NCBI RefSeq assembly: GCF_009792295.1
Contig: NZ_CP039934.1
Coordinates: forward strand, 326,001 to 390,000
Length of the DNA stretch: 64,000 bases
Direction of reading: 5' to 3'
Origin: Myroides fluvii
GTDB taxonomy: Bacteria > Bacteroidota > Bacteroidia > Flavobacteriales > Flavobacteriaceae
Part shown: piece by piece, positions 8,636 through 18,300 of the stretch
Layout: each line of letters opens with the position of its first letter
Numbering within the stretch: position 1 is the stretch's first letter
Notes under the pieces: generated by a model
Seen by the model: the letters and a program-made list of their open reading frames with translations, nothing else
What the model was told of the DNA's origin: nothing
The model's database searches: none
Program-made: the position numbers and the translations under genes

Positions 8636-9724
8636 TTACCACACTGGATCAAAAATATCGTAGATAATACCCGCACTGTGATCGTATTGCGCTCCAGTAA
8701 CACTAGCTAATGTATTGACTTCATCTCTCACCTTAAGCACGCCCAATAAAGCAAAAATAAGCGCTTCCTTGTAGTTAATCAGCACAGGTTGCGGTATATC
8801 AAATTGATAGGATGCCGCATGATAACGAATGCGCTCCATCAAATAGTGATTAAAAGCTCCGCCTCCGGTCACTAAAATTCTCGCTTGTTCGGGCAATTGA
8901 ATCCCTTGAGCAATTTGCTGTGCAATATGTTCTACAAACGTAGCCAAATAATCTTCCGCCGTTTGAGGATACAATGCTATTAAGGGTTGAATATGACTCG
9001 CTACAAATTCAACGCCCAATGATTTTGGCGCCGTTTTCGCATAGTAATCCAATCCATTTAGCGCTTCCAATAAAGGAGAAGATATTGTACCTGCTTGCGC
9101 TAATTTTCCTTCATCATCATATAAAAAACCACAGCGTTGTGCTTGTTCATTGAGCAGAACATTAACAGGGCACAGATCATACGCAAGGCGATAATTCAGT
9201 TTATTTTCATAAGAGACGTTCGCAAAACCACCAAGATTCAAACAAGCATCATACTCGCTAAAAAGCAAGCGATCACCTATAGGAACTAAGGGAGCTCCTT
9301 GGCCTCCTAACAGTACATCTTGCACGCGAAAATCACAAACCACCTTATGTTGAATCAAATCCGCCAAAATGGGTAGATTTCCAATCTGAACGGTATATCC
9401 CAAATCGGGGCGATGTAAAATAGTATGTCCGTGTGAACAAACAAAGTCAACAGATTCTAAGGCGTGTTCTTGAATAAAGGCAGTAATCACTTCCGCTAAA
9501 TGCACGGTATACTGTTCATCTAACACATCTAATTCTACCTTATTTAAAGTAATGGCTGTTTTCAGTTTCTTTCTCCATGTTTCTGTGTAAGGCATCGTTT
9601 GCCCTTGTTCAATTTCAAACGACCATTTTCCTTGATTGAAAGACAAGGTAACATAGACCAAGTCGACTCCATCAAGAGAAGTTCCTGACATGATTCCGAT
9701 AACGCGGTATTGACTATTTTTCAT
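8636..9724 (-). CDS. anmK: anhydro-N-acetylmuramic acid kinase
   Basis: 362 residues from the ATG at 9724, which aligns with the family N-terminus (YRVIGIMSGTSLDGVDLVY); another ATG at 9742 would add six residues. AnmK phosphorylates and opens 1,6-anhydro-MurNAc during peptidoglycan recycling. The motifs are the GTSLDG phosphate loop, VCSHGHTILHRP, CDFRVQDVLLGGQGAPLVP, LNLGGFANV and the C-terminal VTGGGAFNHYLMERI. It is divergent from the acyl-CoA dehydrogenase gene. Family and function are secure. Confidence 0.94.
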   Translation of the reverse strand: MKNSQYRVIGIMSGTSLDGVDLVYVTLSFNQGKWSFEIEQGQTMPYTETWRKKLKTAITLNKVELDVLDEQYTVHLAEVITAFIQEHALESVDFVCSHGHTILHRPDLGYTVQIGNLPILADLIQHKVVCDFRVQDVLLGGQGAPLVPIGDRLLFSEYDACLNLGGFANVSYENKLNYRLAYDLCPVNVLLNEQAQRCGFLYDDEGKLAQAGTISSPLLEALNGLDYYAKTAPKSLGVEFVASHIQPLIALYPQTAEDYLATFVEHIAQQIAQGIQLPEQARILVTGGGAFNHYLMERIRYHAASYQFDIPQPVLINYKEALIFALLGVLKVRDEVNTLASVTGAQYDHSAGIIYDIFDPVW

Positions 9725-9747
9725 AGGTATAAATTTACGCATACTAA

Positions 9748-9778
9748 TTGAATATTTGATATTATTCCGCTATATTTG
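9748..9778 (+). promoter_or_regulatory. promoter of the acyl-CoA dehydrogenase gene
   Basis: TTG at 9748-9750, a 20-base spacer, and TATATTTG at 9771-9778, leaving a short leader to the ATG at 9823. Confidence 0.7.
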
Positions 9779-9822
9779 AACTTCTAAATTTTACAGATTA
9801 CAAAGCATAAAATAAACAATCA

Positions 9823-10965
9823 ATGGATTTTAAATTAACAGAAGAACAACTAATGATTCAACAGGCTGCGCGTGATTTTGCACAGACCGAATTATTACCA
9901 GGTGTTATTGAAAGAGACGAGCATCAAATTTTCCCAACAGAGCAAATCAAAAAATTAGGTGAGCTTGGTTTTTTGGGAATGATGGTTGATCCAAAATATG
10001 GAGGAAGTGGATTAGATAGCGTATCTTACGTACTAGCAATGGAAGAAATTGCAAAAGTTGACGCTTCTACTGCTGTAGTTTTATCTGTTAATAACTCATT
10101 AGTTTGTGCAGGTTTAGAGAAATATGCAAATGAAGAGCAGAAAGAAAAGTACTTAACTCAGGTAGCTTCAGGAGAAGGAATCGGAGCTTTTTGTTTATCT
10201 GAGCCAGAAGCAGGATCCGATGCAACTTCTCAAAAGACAACGGCTATTGACATGGGGGATTACTACCTATTAAACGGTACAAAAAACTGGATTACCAACG
10301 GTAGTACAGCCTCTTTTTACATTGTAATTGCACAAACAAATCCAGAAAAGAAACACAAGGGAATCAATGCTTTTATCGTAGAGAAGGGATTGCCAGGATT
10401 TGAAATTGGAGCAAAAGAGCAAAAAATGGGAATCCGTGGATCTGATACTCACACCTTATTATTCACAGACGTAAAAGTACCAAAAGAAAATCGAATTGGC
10501 GAAGACGGTTTTGGTTTTGCTTTTGCGATGAATGTATTGAATGGAGGGCGTATTGGTATTGCATCTCAAGCACTGGGAATTGCACAAGGAGCCTATGAAT
10601 TATCGCTTAAATACGCCAAAGAGCGCAAAGCTTTTGGAACAGAAATCATCAATCACCAAGCAATCGCATTTAAATTAGCAGATATGGCAACACAGATTTC
10701 TGCTGCTAGAATGCTTTGTTTAAAAGCTGCTGCTGAAAAAGACGCAGGGCAAGATATTTCAGTTTCTGGTGCTATGGCAAAGTTATTTGCTTCTAAAACA
10801 GCAATGGACACCACAATAGAGGCAGTACAAATTCACGGTGGAAATGGATATGTACGCGAATATCACGTTGAGCGTATGATGCGTGATGCTAAAATCACAC
10901 AGATCTATGAAGGAACGTCTGAAATTCAGAAAATTGTTATTTCCAGAGGAATTTCAAGAGACTAA
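9823..10965 (+). CDS. acyl-CoA dehydrogenase (short/branched-chain type)
   Basis: 380 residues. FAD-dependent enzyme of beta-oxidation or branched-chain amino-acid breakdown that passes electrons to ETF. It has the full family layout: N-terminal helical domain (DFKLTEEQLMIQQAARDFA), the beta-domain signature CLSEPEAGSDA near residue 127, the FAD-binding GTKNWITNG, the C-terminal domain with RKAFGTEIINHQ and QIHGGNGYVREYHVERMMRDAK, and catalytic Glu in IYEGTSEIQKIVISR. The position of that Glu fits short-chain, glutaryl or isobutyryl/butyryl types rather than isovaleryl-CoA dehydrogenase. Exact substrate cannot be told. Single gene between its own promoter and terminator. Confidence 0.93.
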   Translation: MDFKLTEEQLMIQQAARDFAQTELLPGVIERDEHQIFPTEQIKKLGELGFLGMMVDPKYGGSGLDSVSYVLAMEEIAKVDASTAVVLSVNNSLVCAGLEKYANEEQKEKYLTQVASGEGIGAFCLSEPEAGSDATSQKTTAIDMGDYYLLNGTKNWITNGSTASFYIVIAQTNPEKKHKGINAFIVEKGLPGFEIGAKEQKMGIRGSDTHTLLFTDVKVPKENRIGEDGFGFAFAMNVLNGGRIGIASQALGIAQGAYELSLKYAKERKAFGTEIINHQAIAFKLADMATQISAARMLCLKAAAEKDAGQDISVSGAMAKLFASKTAMDTTIEAVQIHGGNGYVREYHVERMMRDAKITQIYEGTSEIQKIVISRGISRD

Positions 10966-10988
10966 ATTTTATTCTTTACACATACAAT

Positions 10989-11013
10989 AAAAGCGATCCA
11001 ATGGATCGCTTTT
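10989..11013. terminator. bidirectional terminator
   Basis: AAAAGCGATCC / GGATCGCTTTT with loop AAT, between the convergent acyl-CoA dehydrogenase and TonB-type genes. Confidence 0.85.
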
Positions 11014-11047
11014 ATCTTTTTAAACCTATCTATCAATTTATCTCCCT

Positions 11048-11926
11048 TTACTGTACTTGAATCGTTATCGGTAAAGTGAATTGAGATCGTACTGTTCGAT
11101 TATCCTGACGAGCAGGCTTCCATTTTGGCATACTCTTCAATACACGAATCGCCTCTTTTCCTGTTCCATATCCAGGATCACGCAATACTCGAATATCTGT
11201 AATGCTCCCGTCTTTTTCAACAACAAAAGACAAAATCACTTGCACCTTAGCTGTATGATCAGGTACGTGTATTTCGCGGAACTTAGAAACAAACGTTTGG
11301 CTAAAATGCGCCATGCCTCCCATAGGTTCTGCTTTTTCAGTTGTAAAATGAACAATATCATTTCCCCCTTCTTTATCATCGAGAATTTCTGTGCTTGTAC
11401 CCGTACCATCCACAACAACTCCAGGGATTTCATCAATTAAAATTTGTCCTTCCTCATTGCCTTTTATCGTTGTACTACCGATTAAAACATCGACTAAATT
11501 CTCTTGCTTAGCGGGTTCTTCCGTTACTTCGGTGGCTGAAGCTACTTCTAGTATAGTAAATCGCGCTACATCCATGCTAGAAGCAGGTGCACTGCTCTCT
11601 TCTGTCTTAGGTTCTTCTACTACTGGTTTTACGTCTTCTAATTCATCCTTTGGAAAATCTAAATCATCCAGCTCTACGGGTTGATCCAACGTTCCAAAAT
11701 CACAATAGATGATTTCTCCAGCTGCCAATCCACTTTCTTCTTCAAAAAAAGAAGAAATAGCCGTTGGTACAACAAATACAAAAGCGAATAAACACAAACC
11801 ACTTCCCAAAGCTAAGAGTGTAGTTCTAGGACTTTCTAGACGTAATTTGTAGGCGCCATATTGTTTATTTCGACCTGCAAATACAATATCTAACCAATCT
11901 TTCTTAAATAAATCATTTTTTGCCAT
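11048..11926 (-). CDS. TonB-family energy transducer
   Basis: 292 residues from the ATG at 11926 (MAKNDLFKKDWLDIVFAGRN); an in-frame ATG 30 codons upstream is unlikely because that extension looks non-coding. The N-terminal region FAGRNKQYGAYKLR is typical of Bacteroidota TonB proteins. A single TM helix lies near residues 38-60 (LGSGLCLFAFVFVVPTAISSF), then an acidic, Pro-containing periplasmic linker, and a C-terminal TonB domain (VQVILSFVVEKDGSITDIRV, KSMPKWKPARQDNRTVRSQF, TLPITIQVQ). It couples the proton motive force to outer-membrane receptors. No exbB/exbD lies nearby. Confidence 0.9.
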   Translation of the reverse strand: MAKNDLFKKDWLDIVFAGRNKQYGAYKLRLESPRTTLLALGSGLCLFAFVFVVPTAISSFFEEESGLAAGEIIYCDFGTLDQPVELDDLDFPKDELEDVKPVVEEPKTEESSAPASSMDVARFTILEVASATEVTEEPAKQENLVDVLIGSTTIKGNEEGQILIDEIPGVVVDGTGTSTEILDDKEGGNDIVHFTTEKAEPMGGMAHFSQTFVSKFREIHVPDHTAKVQVILSFVVEKDGSITDIRVLRDPGYGTGKEAIRVLKSMPKWKPARQDNRTVRSQFTLPITIQVQ

Positions 11927-12177
11927 AACGAACTGTTTTAATTGATTAAACCTAATACACGTCACAATGCATCTCCCCCCCTTCATTATTACATTGTTTC
12001 TAATAAAATTAAACAATAATAATTAATATACAAATAAAATAGACACAACCTTTAAAATTTAACAAACTAAACAAACTAAAACAAAACATATCGCAACACA
12101 ACAACAACTCTTTTCCTATTCTTGTATCGCTAAAAATCATTGCAGGATAAAATCAAAAAATGCAACGCAACATTTTG

Positions 12178-12185
12178 TACATTTG
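12178..12185 (+). promoter_or_regulatory. TAnnTTTG -7 box for the hybrid histidine kinase
   Basis: TACATTTG lies 26 bases before the ATG at 12212. Confidence 0.55.
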
Positions 12186-12211
12186 TGGTTCAATTCTAAC
12201 GAAACACCAAC

Positions 12212-14656
12212 ATGAAACCCACAAAGTCAATCAAAATAAAAATCATATTCTTATATATTATTCTATTAGGAGCAGTGTTCTTTTCGGGTTTTTACATATA
12301 CAAAGAAGCTAAAAAATTCACCTTACCCGAGGAACAAGTAGTCAAGGAAAACAACAAGATTTTTCTTGTTAGTAGCACCCTAAACAACCTGTATTCATCC
12401 GAGATTTACAGCAGAAATGCCATCGTTACTGGAAACAACAAAGACATTCAAAGCTATTATTCTCATTTGGATACTTTAGTTAATCTAATAGATCGTATTA
12501 AACTAACGACAACAGACCAAGCCATTCATCAAAAAATTGATTTGGTCCAAGGCCTATTAAAAAAGAAAAAAGTCAGTTTTAACAATATCATTAAGGCGAG
12601 AAAAGAGATTAATGAAGATCGAAACTACAGCGAAGCTATTGACAAGATTTACAATATTCGCGATGAAATAGAAAAGAAAATTCAGCCCATCGTTATTCAA
12701 TCCAAAGAAAAAGAAAAGCGAAGCGGTTGGGCTAGATTATTTAAAGGCGATCACACCGATACCATCACCAAAACGATTAATTATCCCAACGTTACTGATT
12801 CGCTGATCAATGCTATGGAAAGCATTATCCTCAAAGCACAAGAAAAAGTGAATCAACAGCAGGCAAATCTTTTAAAAGAAGAACAGAAACTCGTCATTGA
12901 GAATAAAAACATCACCAATGAATTGCGTAAAATCCTTGAGAGCATTGAACAAAACCTACTAACGCTTTCCTATCAAAATATAAACGAATCTAAAGCACGT
13001 ATAAGCACAGCCTCTACTAATATTGCTTATATAGGAGGTTCTGCTTTATTCGTTATTATTATTTTGGGATATATCATCATCAAAGACATCAACCAAACTC
13101 AAGAATATCGTTTAAAATTAGAGCAACTCAACAAAGAGCGAGAAGTATTGTTGCGCAGTAAAACCATGTTATTTGCTACGGTAACTCACGATTTACAAAC
13201 ACCTTTAGGCAGTTTAATTGGCTTCTCCAACCTGTTAGAGTCGGCAGAATTAAACGCCAAACAACGTCAGTACCTCAACAACATACAGAGCTCAACGCAA
13301 TACATTGCAAATCTAATTAACGATTTAACGGATTTCTCTAAATTAGAAAACAACAAAATCAGCATTCAAGAAAAGGCATTTAATCCAAAAGATCTGTTGG
13401 AAAGCATATGCGCACCTTTAGTTCCCAATGCAGATAACAAGAAAATCAAACTAAAATGGACGGTAGATCAAGCCCTGAATAACACCTTCATTTCAGACCC
13501 CTATCGCTTGAAGCAGATTGTAACTAATTTAATTACCAATGCGATTAAATTCACCCAAAAAGGCGGTGTATTTATAGAGGCGATTAGATTAGAAGACCAA
13601 TTGCAAATCAAGGTTATCGACACGGGGATTGGGATTGAACAAAATCAAATTGAAAATATATTTAAGGAATTTAGTCAAGCCAATGAAGGAATAGAAAAAC
13701 GCTTTGGCGGAACAGGATTGGGACTTAATATATCCAAACGCTTAATTGGTTTATTAGGAGGTGAAATAAAAGTAGAGAGCATCTTAGGAGAAGGTTCTAT
13801 TTTTACCTTGACCATCCCTTTAGAAGAAGCAGATATACAAGTAAACACCCATACCACAGTTCATCAGTACAAAGAGCTATTTACCGTGTTAAGTCAAAAT
13901 AAAATTCTCGTTGTAGATGATGATAAAATTCAACTACAATTGATGGAAGAATTGCTTTCGCCTTTATTCAAACAAGTCGAAATACTCAACGATTCATCTG
14001 AAATAGAATCTATTTTAGAACAGCATACGTATGATGTTATCCTCAGTGATATTCAGATGCCAAAAATGGATGGTTTTGAGATGATTGAACTCTTGCGTAC
14101 AAACCCAAAGTACAGTGCAATTCCCGTTATTGCCTTATCAGGTAAACGCGACCTCACACTTGAAGATTTCACGCATGCTGGGTTTACTGCTGCGCATCAA
14201 AAGCCAATTCAATTACAAGAGTTATTAATCCTCATCACACAACTGCTACATCCGGATTATCAAGTTGATTTTAATCCCGTATCCAGTAGTACATCACTAT
14301 CGGATGAGAGACCTGCGCAATTATACGATATAAATCAAATTAAACAATTTATAGGCGAAGATAGTGCCGCCCTACGCAAGTTTGTCGTCATTTTTGTTGA
14401 TAGTACGCAAGAGAATCTACTAGATTTAAACTATGCCACAGATGATTTTGACTATGATACAATTAGCAATATTGCACACAAAATGTTGCCTATGTTTAAA
14501 CAACTTCACATCCATCACCTAGTGCCTTCGTTAGAAAAATTAGAAGATAAAACCCTGCTATTTGAAACAAAGCAGGAGCTAGCTCAGTATATTCAAACGC
14601 TTGCTCAACAAATTCAAGAAGTTATTCAAGATTTACAAGAGCAGTATTTGGATTGA
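12212..14656 (+). CDS. hybrid sensor histidine kinase with receiver and Hpt domains
   Basis: 814 residues. TM1 is at about 9-28, then a long helical, probably coiled-coil periplasmic sensor to about 268 and TM2 near 270-292. HisKA carries the phospho-acceptor His326 in ATVTHDLQTPLGSL. HATPase motifs follow (NLITNAIKFT, DTGIGI, RFGGTGLGLNISKRL). A receiver domain runs from about 560 to 680 with Asp613 in SDIQMPKMDGF, and the C-terminal Hpt-like domain has candidate His756 in IAHKMLPMFKQL. The cascade from kinase through REC to Hpt is within one protein, but no DNA-binding partner lies next to it, so the final regulator is elsewhere. The signal sensed is unknown. Confidence 0.9.
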   Translation: MKPTKSIKIKIIFLYIILLGAVFFSGFYIYKEAKKFTLPEEQVVKENNKIFLVSSTLNNLYSSEIYSRNAIVTGNNKDIQSYYSHLDTLVNLIDRIKLTTTDQAIHQKIDLVQGLLKKKKVSFNNIIKARKEINEDRNYSEAIDKIYNIRDEIEKKIQPIVIQSKEKEKRSGWARLFKGDHTDTITKTINYPNVTDSLINAMESIILKAQEKVNQQQANLLKEEQKLVIENKNITNELRKILESIEQNLLTLSYQNINESKARISTASTNIAYIGGSALFVIIILGYIIIKDINQTQEYRLKLEQLNKEREVLLRSKTMLFATVTHDLQTPLGSLIGFSNLLESAELNAKQRQYLNNIQSSTQYIANLINDLTDFSKLENNKISIQEKAFNPKDLLESICAPLVPNADNKKIKLKWTVDQALNNTFISDPYRLKQIVTNLITNAIKFTQKGGVFIEAIRLEDQLQIKVIDTGIGIEQNQIENIFKEFSQANEGIEKRFGGTGLGLNISKRLIGLLGGEIKVESILGEGSIFTLTIPLEEADIQVNTHTTVHQYKELFTVLSQNKILVVDDDKIQLQLMEELLSPLFKQVEILNDSSEIESILEQHTYDVILSDIQMPKMDGFEMIELLRTNPKYSAIPVIALSGKRDLTLEDFTHAGFTAAHQKPIQLQELLILITQLLHPDYQVDFNPVSSSTSLSDERPAQLYDINQIKQFIGEDSAALRKFVVIFVDSTQENLLDLNYATDDFDYDTISNIAHKMLPMFKQLHIHHLVPSLEKLEDKTLLFETKQELAQYIQTLAQQIQEVIQDLQEQYLD

Positions 14657-14746
14657 AGTTCCTTGAAATGCGGTGAGTTGTGATGTGGTAGATTTTCAGC
14701 CAAAAAACAATCAACCTTATTTAAGAATATTCAACCGATACCCCAT

Positions 14747-14781
14747 AAAAAAAGGTGCCCTTTTTCAAGAGCACCTTTTTT
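14747..14781. terminator. bidirectional terminator
   Basis: GGTGC / GCACC stem extended by A- and T-runs, with a 12-base loop, between the convergent kinase and fabV genes. Confidence 0.75.
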
Positions 14782-14782
14782 A

Positions 14783-15979
14783 TTATTTTATACTAGCTAC
14801 ATCTACCAGTTCATTTGTTTCAGCATTGTAGTCGATCGCGTCAAATTCAAATCCGAATAAATTAAAGAAGTCTTTTCTGTACCCTTCTAAGTCGGAGATT
14901 TCATTGATATTATCTGAGTTAATTTCCACCCAAAGTTTAGCTACTTCGGCTTGAACATCTTCTCTCATTTCCCAATCATCTACTCTAATTCTTCCTTCAG
15001 AATCAAGAACCATTGTTTTATCTGCATATAAACGACTGTCGAATAAGCGATACATTTGCTCAATACATCCCTCGTGAATATTTTTCTCTTTCATTACTTT
15101 GTACAACAAAGAGATATATAACGGCACTACTGGAATAGCAGAGCTCGATTGTGTCACTAAAGCTTTATTTACAGAAACATAAGACACCCCATGTAAATCT
15201 ACCAATAAATTATTGATTGTAGGAACGGTTGCTTCTAAATCATTTTTAGCCATTCCTATTGTTCCATTTCTATAAATTGGATACGTCAATTCTGGTCCGA
15301 TATAAGAATACGCTACTGTTTTCACACCTTCTGCTAAAACACCAGCTGCTTTCAAGTCTTCCATCCAGAATTTCCAATCTTCACCTCCCATTACAGCGAT
15401 CGTATTATCGATATCACTTTGCTCTGTCACAGGATCAATGGTTATATTCGATACTACACCTGTATGAAAATCAACCGTTTTATCAGAAAAAGGTTCATTA
15501 ATAGGCTTTAAAACAGACGCATAAGCTACGCCCGTTTTCGGATGAGTACGTCTCGGCGACGCTAAACTATATACTATTAAATCTACTTGACCTAAATCTT
15601 GTTTAATCAATTCGATTGTTTGTTTTTTAATATCATCAGAGTAAGCATCTCCATTTATACTTTTTGCATATAGACCTGCTTTGGCAGCTTCTTGTTCAAA
15701 GGCTGCTGAATTATACCAACCTGCAGTTGCTGGACGGCCTTCTGTTGCAGATTTTTCAAAAAACACACCGATAGTTGCTGCGTCAGAACCAAAAGCTGCA
15801 GAAATGCGTGATGCCAATCCAAAACCAGTAGAAGCACCAATTACAAGTACTTTTTTAGGCCCATTCGCTATTTTTCCTTTTGATTGAACATATGCTATTT
15901 GTTGTTTAACATGTGCTGCACATCCTTCAGGATGAGAAGTTAAGCAGATAAATCCACGAGTTCTAGGTTGTATAATCAT
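14783..15979 (-). CDS. fabV: trans-2-enoyl-[ACP]/CoA reductase, FabV type
   Basis: 398 residues, matching FabV length. It reduces the 2,3-enoyl thioester with NADH in the last step of fatty-acid elongation. The N-terminus MIIQPRTRGFICLTSHPEGC and dinucleotide loop GASTGFGLASR (about 48-58) are typical. The FabV-specific Y-x8-K active-site spacing is present as Tyr236 and Lys245 in PIYRNGTIGMAK, longer than the Y-x6-K of FabI. SPRRTHPKTG is also conserved. FabV enzymes are known for low sensitivity to triclosan (family knowledge). It is a single gene with its own promoter. Confidence 0.95.
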   Translation of the reverse strand: MIIQPRTRGFICLTSHPEGCAAHVKQQIAYVQSKGKIANGPKKVLVIGASTGFGLASRISAAFGSDAATIGVFFEKSATEGRPATAGWYNSAAFEQEAAKAGLYAKSINGDAYSDDIKKQTIELIKQDLGQVDLIVYSLASPRRTHPKTGVAYASVLKPINEPFSDKTVDFHTGVVSNITIDPVTEQSDIDNTIAVMGGEDWKFWMEDLKAAGVLAEGVKTVAYSYIGPELTYPIYRNGTIGMAKNDLEATVPTINNLLVDLHGVSYVSVNKALVTQSSSAIPVVPLYISLLYKVMKEKNIHEGCIEQMYRLFDSRLYADKTMVLDSEGRIRVDDWEMREDVQAEVAKLWVEINSDNINEISDLEGYRKDFFNLFGFEFDAIDYNAETNELVDVASIK

Positions 15980-16052
15980 TCTTTCTATTTTTTTACTTTA
16001 CTACGCTGTAAATTATTTTTCTTGTTTCGAATTGATAGTATCAATGCAAATA

Positions 16053-16060
16053 CAAATATA
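16053..16060 (-). promoter_or_regulatory. TAnnTTTG -7 box for fabV
   Basis: TATATTTG on the minus strand, about 75 bases upstream of the fabV ATG. Confidence 0.5.
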
Positions 16061-16198
16061 AGCAACTCTTTTTATATGCAAATGAAATAGTGTAGAGAAA
16101 ATAGCAATAGGTGAGCTTAAGGGCAGATTGCTTCCCTTGGGTGATTTTCATCGATGAGAAGAAGGTTTATCTACTAGGAGAAGTGTTGTTCGCTCAAT

Positions 16199-16223
16199 GC
16201 GTTTTACAAGGTACAAAACGCAC
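16199..16223. repeat. 8-bp inverted repeat beyond the end of an AraC gene
   Basis: TGCGTTTT / AAAACGCA with a nine-base loop lies 10-34 bases past the stop of the AraC gene. There is no T-run, so at best it is a weak terminator or processing site. Confidence 0.35.
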
Positions 16224-16232
16224 AGTGCACAC

Positions 16233-17339
16233 CTATCTCTTTTGCAAAATATTCGCAATATACTCTGAAGGAGATACGCCTTCAAATTTTTTAAAAGCTC
16301 TAAAAAAAGAGGTTCTAGAATTAAATCCACATTCATCACCTAATTCAGAAACTGAGATATCAAAATTTCTTTTCTCCAATAATTCTTTGGCGTATTCCAC
16401 TCGTAGTTTATTGATGTAGGCATTAAAATTCATGCCATAGGTTGTTGAAAAGAACTGAGACAAGTGGTGTTTGGCAATCTTGCTTTCACGTTCTAAATCA
16501 TCCAGTGTAAAATTGAGTTTGAGGTAGGATTTTTTGTCTTGCAACACTTGTTCTACCTTTACTTTATAAGTTTCTAAAACATCATCTGCAAGCTTTGATT
16601 TTTCATACTTCAACAACAGCTGCTCCTCTTCTACTGACACAGGTTGTGGAGCAGTTATGGCAACCACTTTGACGTATTTTAATCGCGTCATATAATAGTT
16701 AAATATCACGACAGAAAAACACAACAAAGCCAGGTAAGTCACTGAAAGATCGTAGTATAATATACTTCCGTAAAACACAACTCCCATCGAAACTAAAGCC
16801 ATGAAAATCATAATCCACATCACCCTTAAAATCAGAAGTCGGATATTGTTGTTCAGCATCAACTTATTGATTTTAAAGTACCCAGTAAATGCATAGCCAA
16901 TATACTGAAATACTTCAAAAGAGTAGAGTACCATTAAATAGCCGTAGGCTTCTTCACTGTCAATATCTGTCGATTTACTCACAAAATACCCATAAAAGGC
17001 CAGCAATAACAAAGTGGGAATGAAATGTAAAATAAAGAAAAAATACCTTGACGTATTGGTCACCACCTTATTCACTTCATCCGACAATAAAACCAAACAA
17101 CAATAAAATGTCGGTGCGTAAACAGTATTTAACGGCAGGCCTAAACTCAGAAATTTATAATCGGAGAACACAAGCCTCAAGCACAAGATTACAATGATAT
17201 GCAAAACAAAAAACAACAAAAAAGCATGAAGTGTTTTTTGTGTTTTTGTCGTTGTTGTCAGTGTGGAATTGACGATAAACGAGATGCTACCAAAAATAAT
17301 TGCAGCTGTTAATACAGCTAAGTTGAAATAAAATTCCAT
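16233..17339 (-). CDS. membrane-bound AraC-family regulator (7 TM + HTH)
   Basis: 368 residues. About seven TM helices fill residues 1-235 (for example LAVLTAAIIFGSISFIV and FFFILHFIPTLLLLAFYGYF). A charged linker leads to a C-terminal AraC-type HTH with the conserved second helix: VSELGDECGFNSRTSFFRAF and SPSEYIANIL. The protein should sense a membrane or periplasmic cue and bind DNA directly (inference). It lies 10 bases downstream of another gene of the same design, so the two form a likely operon. It is the second such pair in the window. Confidence 0.85.
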   Translation of the reverse strand: MEFYFNLAVLTAAIIFGSISFIVNSTLTTTTKTQKTLHAFLLFFVLHIIVILCLRLVFSDYKFLSLGLPLNTVYAPTFYCCLVLLSDEVNKVVTNTSRYFFFILHFIPTLLLLAFYGYFVSKSTDIDSEEAYGYLMVLYSFEVFQYIGYAFTGYFKINKLMLNNNIRLLILRVMWIMIFMALVSMGVVFYGSILYYDLSVTYLALLCFSVVIFNYYMTRLKYVKVVAITAPQPVSVEEEQLLLKYEKSKLADDVLETYKVKVEQVLQDKKSYLKLNFTLDDLERESKIAKHHLSQFFSTTYGMNFNAYINKLRVEYAKELLEKRNFDISVSELGDECGFNSRTSFFRAFKKFEGVSPSEYIANILQKR

Positions 17340-17349
17340 ACCGATACTA

Positions 17350-18300
17350 CTAAGCTATTTGACTGCGATATACCGATGGTGTTTTTCCAACAAAAAGCTT
17401 AAAGTATTTATTAAAGGTTGATTTAGAACTAAAACCACATTCTTCAACAATGGCTTCAATGGTCAGATTATTGCGTTCTTGCAAAAGTTCTTTTGCATGT
17501 AAGATTCGATATTGAGCCACCATGTGATAAAAAGAAGAATTCAATTGGTGGTTGATTACAGTAGAAACTTCTTGTTTGCTCAAACCAACTGCTTCTGCCA
17601 AATCCTCTAAAGAAAATGAATTAGTCAAAAACTCATCACTTGTTTCAAAAAAGTCTACAATCGTTCGTTCCTTATCTTCAACAACATAGCTATAGGATTT
17701 AATATCCGCTTTGTTTACGATAAAAGTAGGTACTTGATTTAAAATGGTTTTGTTACTTCCATTGATCGTAACCAAACTCAGCAAACTGAACAAACAAACC
17801 AATACAGACAATCCCGTTTGAAAAAACACATATTCAATACCGAAGTCAGCATAAATATAGGTAACTAAAAAGAATATCACTTTAGCAATTAAACACGCAA
17901 TCATATAGTTGCAAAAGAAACCAATAAACCCTAAAACGCTTTGATTAGCCGAAGAAGGTTTTATCATCTTTGCTTCTTTGTAAATCAACATTAAATAAGT
18001 TAATACATAGGCAAAAATAAGTGATCCTATATATTTAAATGGGAATAAATTCGGCAATAAAATCATTAAGATCACAACGCTAAAATGCAGGATAAACTCT
18101 CCTACAGATGGTTCGATATGACTAGCCGTTTTTCTTGTAAAAAAATACAATAGCGGGATAGCTAAGTGAATAAAATTTAGATTTACACCTAAGTAAATCA
18201 CTACAAGTTGAATAAGAGATATTGCCAAAATACTTTTAACAATGCTCTCGAAGTTAAAATGGTTTTTTAAAGAACCATCAAATGTTTTAATTAGTTTCAT
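17350..18300 (-). CDS. membrane-bound AraC-family regulator (about 6 TM + HTH)
   Basis: 316 residues. Six or so hydrophobic segments lie in residues 20-185, then a cytoplasmic AraC-type HTH (LEDLAEAVGLSKQEVSTVIN, then VEECGFSSKSTFNKYFKL and TPSVYRSQ). Both HTH helices are intact. It is first in a two-gene unit with the 7-TM AraC protein downstream. The upstream neighbourhood is a 949-base AT-rich non-coding stretch, so no target gene is obvious. A weak TAATTTTG box lies about 160 bases upstream (18463-18470). Confidence 0.84.
   Translation of the reverse strand: MKLIKTFDGSLKNHFNFESIVKSILAISLIQLVVIYLGVNLNFIHLAIPLLYFFTRKTASHIEPSVGEFILHFSVVILMILLPNLFPFKYIGSLIFAYVLTYLMLIYKEAKMIKPSSANQSVLGFIGFFCNYMIACLIAKVIFFLVTYIYADFGIEYVFFQTGLSVLVCLFSLLSLVTINGSNKTILNQVPTFIVNKADIKSYSYVVEDKERTIVDFFETSDEFLTNSFSLEDLAEAVGLSKQEVSTVINHQLNSSFYHMVAQYRILHAKELLQERNNLTIEAIVEECGFSSKSTFNKYFKLFVGKTPSVYRSQIA

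Noticed and set aside
16111..16419. 102-codon plus-strand frame in the fabV-AraC gap
   Set aside because: Two-thirds is antisense to the AraC gene; no motif, signal or promoter.
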